Source: CAYZUC01 sp964481705
GTDB lineage: Bacteria > Bacillota > Clostridia > Lachnospirales > Lachnospiraceae
Length of the DNA: 13,854 bases
Reading direction: 5' to 3'
Assembly (NCBI GenBank): GCA_964481705.1
Contig: CAYZUC010000076.1
Span: forward strand, 1 to 13,854
Part shown: in pieces, positions 7,230-13,283 of the stretch
Numbering within the stretch: the first letter of the stretch is position 1
Layout of the letters: every line of letters begins with the position of its first letter
The notes under the pieces: model-generated
Database searches by the model: none
What the model was told of the DNA's origin: nothing
Seen by the model: the letters and a program-made list of their open reading frames with translations, nothing else
Made by a program: the position numbers and the translations under genes

Positions 7230-7582
7230 ATCTTCCATACATATAGTTTTATCAGCCATCCGACTGCCAATTCAAAACCTGATATGACCGGAATCACAAA
7301 TAATGGCCACAAAATCAGCTTTTCCTTAATACTATGGTTATGGAACGCAAAATCAACCAAGTCTGCAATCAACCATGTCAGATACGGGTGAAAGAAGAAA
7401 TAATTAGAATTCTCCTGAACCCGATAAATCGACACGGTACTTATTAAACTCAATACAATCATCAGAAAAATCGCCGGGATTTTAAATCCCGGCTCTTTCT
7501 TATACTTCTTGCAATATTGATTCATCCCCAGATACAGAAGGGCTATAATTACCCCATCTGCTACTGCCCTCAAAATATGCAT
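7226..7582 (-). CDS. Small four-helix membrane protein, fourth gene of the RND operon; function unknown
   Basis: I do not recognise the family of this 118-residue protein. It has four likely membrane segments at about residues 4-20, 34-53, 61-80 and 89-111, a basic loop after the first (KKYKKEPGFK), and several aromatics between the second and third (NYFFFHPYLTW). No signal peptide or catalytic motif is seen. GGAGGT (7592-7587) lies four bases before ATG, and the gene starts only 12 bases after the RND pump stop, so co-transcription and linked translation are very likely. It could be an accessory or stabilising subunit of the pump, as small membrane proteins are for some RND systems, but this is inference from position. 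A weak resemblance of its last helix to CmpB-type putative permeases is not enough for a name. Its stop overlaps the convergent tetR stop by four bases. Confidence 0.75.
   Translation of the reverse strand: MHILRAVADGVIIALLYLGMNQYCKKYKKEPGFKIPAIFLMIVLSLISTVSIYRVQENSNYFFFHPYLTWLIADLVDFAFHNHSIKEKLILWPLFVIPVISGFELAVGWLIKLYVWKI
7473..7493. terminator. Perfect 10-bp inverted repeat, terminator-like, inside the small membrane-protein gene
   Basis: GCCGGGATTT (7473-7482), one central T, and AAATCCCGGC (7484-7493) form a perfect palindrome with a GC-rich base. On the + strand it is followed by TCTTTCTTATACTTCTT, which could end tetR transcription 244-264 bases past its stop. On the - strand it is followed by GATTTTTCTG and lies at codons 31-37 of the 118-residue protein, where it could attenuate expression. 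A chance coding palindrome is possible. Confidence 0.5.
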
Positions 7583-7594
7583 AAGAACCTCCGT

Positions 7595-10500
7595 TTATCT
7601 TTCACCTAAATCCTGCTTTAAATCTTCGGCTGTCATAGTAGCTTCTTCTGAGTTATCCTTAGAATCATCTCCTAAAGCACTTTTTTCAGCTTCCTTGGCT
7701 TCCTTTGCAGCTAACCTTGCCTTTTTCTTCAGCTTCTTTGCTTTACTGTGCTTATGTATAATCATATAGAAAGTTGGTAATAAAAGCAAGGTCAAAATGG
7801 TAGAAGCAGTCAGACCACCAACAATAACAACTGCCATACCCTGCATAACTTTACCATTCTCTCCAACACCAATAGCTAACGGTACCATGGAAAGGATTGT
7901 CGTTAGGGTAGTCATTAGAATAGGACGCAGACGCGACTTTCCTGTCTCAACCAATGCCACATCCGTGGACATTGTGGCTCGATATTGATTCGTTGTATCT
8001 ACAAACAAAATACCATTATTAACTACAATACCTCCCAACATTAGGAATCCCATTAAAGAGGTCATACTCAAGGTACATCCTGTTGCTAAAAGCAAACCGA
8101 AGGAACCAATCATTGCAAACGGAACACAAATCATAACCATTCCGGCATAACGAACCGATTCAAACTGCATCGCCATTACCATGAATACCAACCATAATGC
8201 AGTAGCAGTAGCCATGAGAATAGAAGTAAACTCATCTCCCATCATTTCATTATAAGAGCTTGTAGCCTGTTCTACTCCCTTCGGAAGCTGTAAAACCTCC
8301 ATTTGTGCTTTTACATCATCCTCTACATTATACTTCTGATCCGACAGCATATTACCAAAGATAGATACTACATACTGACCATCCTGACGTATAACAGTCT
8401 GAGGAGCATCCGTGTAAACAATGTCTGCTACATCTGATAACACAACGGAAGTACCTCGATTGGTAGTGAGTGTCGTATTCATCATAGCAGTCACATCATC
8501 AAATGTTTCTCTTGGATACTCTACTGTTACCGTATAATCCTTATCATCGATACTCACCGTCATTGCATCGGATCCCATCTTCATCTGATAAATCATCTGT
8601 GCGATCTGAGCGGGAGTCATGCTGACTGCTGCTGCCTTAATCGGATCCACTTGAATCTCGGCCTTTGTAGAGGAATCACTAAAGGTAGAACTGGTACTAA
8701 AGATTCCATTGACTCCACGCATCATTTCTTCAACCTGAGAAGCAGCCACACGTAAATCGTCCATATTGGAGCCTTGGATATCTACCTCATACTGGTTTCC
8801 TCCACCGCCACCCATAGACATAGTAGATGACATACTGCAAAGGATCTCACAGTTCGGATAGTCTTCCAGTTCTTTATTCCACTCATCCATAACCTCCGTA
8901 GTACTTCTACTTCTTCCTTTTTTCAAATAAGCGTTAACTGTAAGACTTGATGAGCCAGATTCTGTACTTACGGAATAATTCTGTACATCTGGATCATTCT
9001 TAACATAATTCTCCAGATCCGTGAGAACTTCATTTTTCACTTCCAGACTCAATCCGGAGCGCATGGTTCCAGCCAACTTAATCGTACCCTCATCGGTACT
9101 TGGCATCAACTCTGTATGCATGAACGGAATACAACATATAGAAGCAATAAATAGAATAACTGCTATTATTACAGCTAGTAATCGGTGTTTCAATACCTTA
9201 GATAAGACTCTTCCATACCAATCACTAATTTTAGCCAGTATCTTATTAATCGGCGATTCTGTACGTTCCTTGGGCTGATACTTGCTAAAGCACAATGGTA
9301 CCAAAGAAATAGCAGCTATTAAGGATGCGGTCAATGAAAAGATTATTGTAAATCCAAGCGGTCCGAAAAGCTGACCGGAAAGACCTTTCATCATGGCAAG
9401 AGGTAAGAATACAACGATTGTGGTTAACGTAGATGCTGTAATGGATAGAACTACGGTTTTTACTCCGGCATATGCTGCTTCTTCAAAGGTCGCCCCTTCC
9501 GCTTTCTTTCTAAAACACATCTCCAATACAACAATGGAGTTATCTACCATCATTCCTATTCCGATAACCAACGCTCCCATCGTAACAATGTTCAGGGAAT
9601 ATCCGCAGGCATACATTAGAATAAACGTAACCAACAACGATATTGGCATAGAGCTTCCTACAATCAAGCTTGCCTTAATATCTCCAAAGAAGAGAAAGAG
9701 AACGATCATGGATAAAATAACTCCAAGAATCAATGTCTCAGTAACGCTCTTAATTGATGCCAGAATCGCGGTAGAACTATCATATATGGAAGTTATCTCA
9801 TAATCCTGATTCTTTTCATTTAATTCTGTAATTAATTTATTTACTTTTTTAGATAGGGTAACCGCATTCGCAGTTGTCTTCTTTACAATACCAATGGTAA
9901 CCTCATCCTGACCATTATAACGACTGATACTATTGGTATCGGAAGTATTAAAATGAACGTTAGCTACATCAGAAAGATGAATTGCTTCACCAGTACCGGT
10001 AGTAATTGGTATATTTGAAATATTTTCTAATGTACTGTAATCCACTTCTGCGGATACGTTAAGTGTCTGATTACCAATATCAATCTTTCCGGCTGGCATT
10101 GCAAAGTTAGCCGCACTCAAATACGTTGAAATGGTAGATATGTTTAGCTTATACTGCGAAAGGCGCTCTGGAATCAATTCAACACTGATATAATCCTTGC
10201 TTCCACCATAAGTCTCTTTTCGAGCTACGTCAGTGATTTTGTCAAGCTCAGGCGTAACAACATCTTCCACATAATTTAATACGTTTGCGCCATTTTTTGA
10301 GGATACTGAAATATCCATGGCGTCTGTTGCATTAATATCCATGACGATTAGCGTAGGTGTTTTGGCCTTTTCCGGCAAATCGTTTTGCACGGTCGAGATT
10401 GCCTCCTGCAAATCCATGAAAGCATCATCCATATCCGTACCATATTTGAATGTAAACTGTACATAAGAAACATTCTCTTGTGATTGTGTCGTAATGCTGT

Positions 10501-10735
10501 CCAATCCGGCCACGGCCCCTGCACAGTTTTCCAGTTTTCTGCTGACCTGACGCTCTACTTCCTCAGGACCTGCCTGCGGATATATCGTATAAGCGATGAT
10601 CATCGGCAATTCCATATTAGGAGTGAGCTGCATGTTCATGGATGGAACGGATACACATCCAAAAATAATGAGAGCTAAAATAATAATGACTGTAGAGACA
10701 GGTTTTCTGAGACACAGCTTTGTAAATTTATGCAT
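7595..10735 (-). CDS. HAE1/AcrB-like RND efflux pump, inner-membrane transporter subunit
   Basis: The 1046-residue length is typical for the family. It has two repeats of one helix, a large extracytoplasmic porter/docking domain (about 35-325 and 545-835), and five or six helices. Typical segments are the start FTKLCLRKPVSTVIIILALI, PQAGPEEVERQVSRKLE, and the TM4 segment GIGMMVDNSIVVLE. In TM4, AcrB Asp407 is kept (D398) but Asp408 is Asn (N399). In TM10, GGIVVNNGIL has Asn906 where AcrB has Lys940. A glycine run (MGGGGGNQYE, about 641-650) lies in the second porter domain, and a long basic/acidic cytoplasmic tail follows about 995. ATG 10735 follows AGGAG by five bases, and the stop codon of the adaptor gene lies within that site. 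It pairs with the upstream membrane-fusion lipoprotein. Probable role: export of drugs or amphiphiles; substrate unknown. Confidence 0.94.
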   Translation of the reverse strand: MHKFTKLCLRKPVSTVIIILALIIFGCVSVPSMNMQLTPNMELPMIIAYTIYPQAGPEEVERQVSRKLENCAGAVAGLDSITTQSQENVSYVQFTFKYGTDMDDAFMDLQEAISTVQNDLPEKAKTPTLIVMDINATDAMDISVSSKNGANVLNYVEDVVTPELDKITDVARKETYGGSKDYISVELIPERLSQYKLNISTISTYLSAANFAMPAGKIDIGNQTLNVSAEVDYSTLENISNIPITTGTGEAIHLSDVANVHFNTSDTNSISRYNGQDEVTIGIVKKTTANAVTLSKKVNKLITELNEKNQDYEITSIYDSSTAILASIKSVTETLILGVILSMIVLFLFFGDIKASLIVGSSMPISLLVTFILMYACGYSLNIVTMGALVIGIGMMVDNSIVVLEMCFRKKAEGATFEEAAYAGVKTVVLSITASTLTTIVVFLPLAMMKGLSGQLFGPLGFTIIFSLTASLIAAISLVPLCFSKYQPKERTESPINKILAKISDWYGRVLSKVLKHRLLAVIIAVILFIASICCIPFMHTELMPSTDEGTIKLAGTMRSGLSLEVKNEVLTDLENYVKNDPDVQNYSVSTESGSSSLTVNAYLKKGRSRSTTEVMDEWNKELEDYPNCEILCSMSSTMSMGGGGGNQYEVDIQGSNMDDLRVAASQVEEMMRGVNGIFSTSSTFSDSSTKAEIQVDPIKAAAVSMTPAQIAQMIYQMKMGSDAMTVSIDDKDYTVTVEYPRETFDDVTAMMNTTLTTNRGTSVVLSDVADIVYTDAPQTVIRQDGQYVVSIFGNMLSDQKYNVEDDVKAQMEVLQLPKGVEQATSSYNEMMGDEFTSILMATATALWLVFMVMAMQFESVRYAGMVMICVPFAMIGSFGLLLATGCTLSMTSLMGFLMLGGIVVNNGILFVDTTNQYRATMSTDVALVETGKSRLRPILMTTLTTILSMVPLAIGVGENGKVMQGMAVVIVGGLTASTILTLLLLPTFYMIIHKHSKAKKLKKKARLAAKEAKEAEKSALGDDSKDNSEEATMTAEDLKQDLGER

Positions 10736-10743
10736 GACGTCTC

Positions 10744-12444
10744 CTATTCTGCAGTATCGTCGGATACTGACTTGGGTTCTTCTGTTATGCTGTTTGCGGA
10801 AACATCTCCTTTGATGTCAACTTCCAATCCATCTCGATACTGAGAAGACCAGGATGTAACTACCTGACTCTGAGCATTGATACCATCAATTACTTCAATA
10901 TTGGTATCATCAAAAATACCAACAGTAACATAATTCTTTCTCATGACACCGGATTCTACGGTATACACATACGCCTTCGCACCTTCGTAATATACACAGT
11001 CAATAGGAATCATCATAGAATTCTCCACATGATCCGTTCCTGTTGTAACCTTTACGCTGGTTCCTGAAATCAGCTCCGAAGCATTACCATTTACAATCGC
11101 CTTGATATTAAACAGTCCACTCTGTGCATCAAGATTAACCGGTATTTCTGAAATATAACCCTGATATGTATTACCATTACGTTCTACCGTAACTTCCTGA
11201 TTCTCTCTTAATGTCTTCATAACAGACTCAGACACTTTAAAATTAGCAACCATATTATCTTTATTTGTAATCACATAAGCAGCCATGCCTGCTTGCGCCA
11301 TACCAAACTTATCTACGTTCTTGCTCTCAATTACACCACTGACAGGAGCAGTTACCTTAGTGTAATCCAATTGAAGCTGGGCAGAATCCACACCCAGTTG
11401 TGCTGTCTTCATCGTAATCGCAGCTGACTGCTGAGTCCCTGGAGCAGTATAGTTCTCATAGTACTGGCTGTTCTTCTCAGCAAGTGCCTTTCCGCGGACT
11501 GCTTGATTATAAGCCGTAGCAGCAGATTGCTTTGAATTGTTGATATTATCCTTCTGTGTTTCCAGAGAGTTGATACCATTCTCAACAGAAGAATAAGCAG
11601 AACTTGCGCTGCTTGCATTTCCCTTTGCTGTGGTCATCTCTGTTCCAAGAGAGTCGATGGTAATCGTGGGATTTCCCGTACAATCAGCAATGTAAGCATT
11701 ATATTCTGAATAGTGAGGTGCGGCTGGGTCATCTGTATATCCGCCTCCGGTAATCTGTGAATAATAGCCATTGTATTCTGCCTTAAGGGCGATTGCCTCG
11801 TCTGAGTTTGGATCAACGGCTGCTGCTTCTGCGTACTCATTAGCAAGGCTAGTCAATTTACCAATCATGGTATTTGCCTTACTTAACTTTTCATAATATT
11901 TCTGGGCAGCTTCCATGCCTTCCCTTAAATCATCCTTATTATCCTCCATATCATTAATTTGATTCTGAAGGTCATTATATGTATCACTTAACTGATCACA
12001 ATTATTGAGAACGGACTTAATGGATTCATCTGCGGATGCAACTGTATTTGCATTGCTCGCTCTCTGTACATCGATCCCAGCCACCTGTTGAGTTGCTCCC
12101 GACACTGCCGACTGATATGTATTCTGAGCTGACTCAAGCTGAAGCTTAGCCGCCTCATCATTTAAGGTGAATAAGACATCTCCTTTTTCTACGTAATCTC
12201 CCTCTTCAAAAAAGGTCTCTGTAATCTCTCCCGACATCTTGGCAGCAACACTGGTCTGCTCTTCCGGCTCCAGCGTTCCCATAAATTCTCCCATTACCAA
12301 GATATTACCCATTTGAGGGGTTACCACCTCTGTTTCCAGTAATTTCTCTTCTTCCTTTTCCCCAGTCACTTTGGATAAATCAAAGCTACAACCGGACATC
12401 ACCATACACATGGCAAGAACCAAACACACAACTCTCTTTTTCAT
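10744..12444 (-). CDS. RND membrane-fusion (periplasmic-adaptor-like) lipoprotein with enlarged hairpin
   Basis: The protein has 566 residues from ATG 12444, which overlaps the marR stop (ATGA); AGGAG lies 11 bases upstream inside marR. A signal peptide with lipobox MSGC (C19) indicates membrane anchoring. Domains in order are a lipoyl half-motif (about 60-98, GEITETFFEEGDYVEKGDVLF), a helical hairpin region (about 99-360), the second lipoyl half (VTAPVSGVIESKNV, about 364-377), a beta-barrel (about 395-470) and a membrane-proximal domain (about 475-545). The family is AcrA/HlyD-type. The hairpin is about 260 residues against about 75 in AcrA, and its middle (about 210-262) is rich in Gly, Pro, Tyr and Asp rather than coiled coil. 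It pairs with the RND pump 8 bases downstream. A role as wall-directed adaptor is inferred, because no TolC partner is expected in a monoderm. Confidence 0.93.
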   Translation of the reverse strand: MKKRVVCLVLAMCMVMSGCSFDLSKVTGEKEEEKLLETEVVTPQMGNILVMGEFMGTLEPEEQTSVAAKMSGEITETFFEEGDYVEKGDVLFTLNDEAAKLQLESAQNTYQSAVSGATQQVAGIDVQRASNANTVASADESIKSVLNNCDQLSDTYNDLQNQINDMEDNKDDLREGMEAAQKYYEKLSKANTMIGKLTSLANEYAEAAAVDPNSDEAIALKAEYNGYYSQITGGGYTDDPAAPHYSEYNAYIADCTGNPTITIDSLGTEMTTAKGNASSASSAYSSVENGINSLETQKDNINNSKQSAATAYNQAVRGKALAEKNSQYYENYTAPGTQQSAAITMKTAQLGVDSAQLQLDYTKVTAPVSGVIESKNVDKFGMAQAGMAAYVITNKDNMVANFKVSESVMKTLRENQEVTVERNGNTYQGYISEIPVNLDAQSGLFNIKAIVNGNASELISGTSVKVTTGTDHVENSMMIPIDCVYYEGAKAYVYTVESGVMRKNYVTVGIFDDTNIEVIDGINAQSQVVTSWSSQYRDGLEVDIKGDVSANSITEEPKSVSDDTAE

Positions 12445-12935
12445 ACGTTCACTTTCTCCTCTTCTCTTCTTTTCTTCATCTCTATCGATAGACAATCGTG
12501 AAAACTATATAACAAATCCATCATTTCACAAAACTTCTCTCTTCCCATTCTATCAATCGCCTTAGTAAAAAATGAATCCAAATTATCTTTGGAGGATGCT
12601 ACCATCTGTAGTCCCTCCTTTGTAAGATAAATGTAGGAATTACGGCGATCAGTTTCCTCCCCTTGTCTGCGAATCAGACCTCTTTTTTCCAGATTACGAA
12701 GCATCCTGGAAATAGCCGGAGCACTTACCTGAAATTGTTCTGCCAGGTCAATATTTCGAACCGCATCATTTTTCATAATGTAGTGATTATAGCCGATAAA
12801 CATCATCATACAGAACTCACTCTGAGAGAGACCATCTAGAAAATCCTTAATGCTATTCCGACTCCATCGATGAACCAAACTCACAAGTCCCTCATAACTA
12901 TAGCGATTATTCTCATCCCTATAACAAAAATCCAT
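12441..12935 (-). CDS. MarR-family regulator, first gene of the RND efflux operon
   Basis: The protein has 164 residues, normal for the family. The winged helix spans about residues 57-112: DLAEQFQVSAPAISRMLRNLEKRGLIRR is the recognition region and ETDRRNSYIYLTKEG the wing with its conserved Asp-Arg. Dimerisation helices lie at both ends. ATG 12935 is chosen because GGAG (12946-12943) lies seven bases upstream; TTG 12956 and GTG 12941 are in frame but unsupported. The stop overlaps the adaptor start as ATGA, so the regulator is translated in step with the pump it probably controls. Palindromes at the proximal promoter (12974-12986) and further upstream (13029-13040) are likely autoregulatory targets. 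The inducer is unknown. The C-terminus is highly charged (KKRREEEK). Confidence 0.93.
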   Translation of the reverse strand: MDFCYRDENNRYSYEGLVSLVHRWSRNSIKDFLDGLSQSEFCMMMFIGYNHYIMKNDAVRNIDLAEQFQVSAPAISRMLRNLEKRGLIRRQGEETDRRNSYIYLTKEGLQMVASSKDNLDSFFTKAIDRMGREKFCEMMDLLYSFHDCLSIEMKKRREEEKVNV

Positions 12936-12973
12936 CTTCACACTCCGTTTCTTCAAACTCTGCCCCTAAATAC

Positions 12974-12986
12974 TTAACAATGTTAA
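12974..12986. promoter_or_regulatory. Operator-like palindrome at the proximal marR promoter
   Basis: TTAACAATGTTAA is a perfect 6-bp inverted repeat with one central base, directly downstream of the proximal -10 box and covering the expected start site near 12982. The AT-rich, roughly 13-bp form fits MarR-family operators. Binding by the adjacent MarR is inference. Confidence 0.68.
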
Positions 12987-12987
12987 T

Positions 12988-13016
12988 AATCTATACCTGC
13001 ATCAAGCATTTGTCAA
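12988..13016 (-). promoter_or_regulatory. Proximal promoter of the marR-RND operon
   Basis: On the - strand, a consensus -35 TTGACA (13016-13011), a 17-base spacer and -10 TAGATT (12993-12988). An alternative -10, TATAGA, gives a 15-base spacer. The leader to ATG 12935 would be about 47 bases, with the 13-bp palindrome over the start site. Confidence 0.7.
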
Positions 13017-13024
13017 TTAAATTA

Positions 13025-13052
13025 ATAGAAACTTAAGTTTTTTTATAGAAAC
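13025..13052. promoter_or_regulatory. 12-bp palindrome flanked by ATAGAAAC direct repeats, possible second operator
   Basis: AAACTTAAGTTT (13029-13040) is a perfect palindrome. ATAGAAAC occurs at 13025-13032 and again at 13045-13052, exactly 20 bases apart. It lies just upstream of the proximal -35 box, so it could be a regulator site or an UP-like element. No direct evidence favours one reading. Confidence 0.45.
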
Positions 13053-13071
13053 ATTATATTATGTGAGATTT

Positions 13072-13114
13072 AATAATATTTAATCTTCAATAATATTTAT
13101 CTTTCAATAATATA
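13072..13114. repeat. Three AT-rich direct repeats at 17-bp period
   Basis: AATAATATTTA occurs at 13072-13082 and 13089-13099, and a diverged third copy, AATAATATA, at 13106-13114. The spacing is 17 bp each time, and ATCTTC and TCTTTC separate the copies. The third copy contains the -10 box of the distal promoter. Confidence 0.65.
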
Positions 13115-13137
13115 CGTCATATAATATAATATGTCAA
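13109..13137 (-). promoter_or_regulatory. Distal promoter of the marR-RND operon
   Basis: On the - strand, a consensus -35 TTGACA (13137-13132), a 17-base spacer and -10 TATATT (13114-13109), with start near 13102. It lies just past the right-edge gene's terminator and would give a leader of about 165 bases that runs through the repeats and the proximal promoter. Confidence 0.7.
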
Positions 13138-13144
13138 CAAAATA

Positions 13145-13197
13145 TTAAAAAAAATAAACGATAATACCAACAATTTGCTTTCGCTGGTACTATCGCT
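13145..13197 (-). terminator. Intrinsic terminator of the right-edge gene
   Basis: On the - strand, AGCGATAGTACCA (13197-13185) pairs with TGGTATTATCGTT (13169-13157) over 13 positions with two G-U wobbles. The loop contains GCGAAAGC, a small GAAA hairpin. The tail is a long U-rich run, TTATTTTTTTTAATATT. It lies 87 bases past the stop codon of the right-edge gene and isolates the marR promoters from it. Confidence 0.85.
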
Positions 13198-13283
13198 CTA
13201 TTTACCGCTATTTCCTATTCAAAAAATCTAGTTAAAGCTTCCATCTCTTTCCCAAAATTACAAGTCTCATTTAGATTCAATAA

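Larger units (their letters stand above)
12957..13283. other. AT-rich intergenic control region without a gene
   Basis: These 327 bases hold no supportable coding gene. From right to left (the direction of marR transcription) they contain the terminator of the right-edge gene (13145-13197), a distal promoter (13109-13137), three 17-bp-spaced AT repeats (13072-13114), a 12-bp palindrome flanked by ATAGAAAC copies (13025-13052), and a proximal promoter with an operator-like palindrome (12974-13016). About 85 bases next to the right-edge stop (13198-13283) show nothing I recognise. Confidence 0.8.

Noticed and set aside
9393..9803. 136-residue + strand open frame
   Set aside because: It lies entirely opposite the RND pump gene, has no ribosome site or recognisable content, and mirrors its membrane-segment codons.
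7595..12444. AcrAB-TolC type tripartite pump spanning an outer membrane
   Set aside because: The adaptor and pump belong to that superfamily, but all context (lipoproteins, codon use, neighbours) points to a monoderm and no TolC-like gene is in the window.
12983..13009. Eight-residue leader peptide (MLDAGIDY) on the - strand upstream of marR
   Set aside because: No ribosome site precedes it and it overlaps the proximal promoter core; nothing suggests attenuation.
13053..13058. TATAAT on the - strand as a third marR promoter
   Set aside because: No acceptable -35 box lies 16-18 bases upstream and there is no extended -10 TG; the sequence is simply AT-rich.
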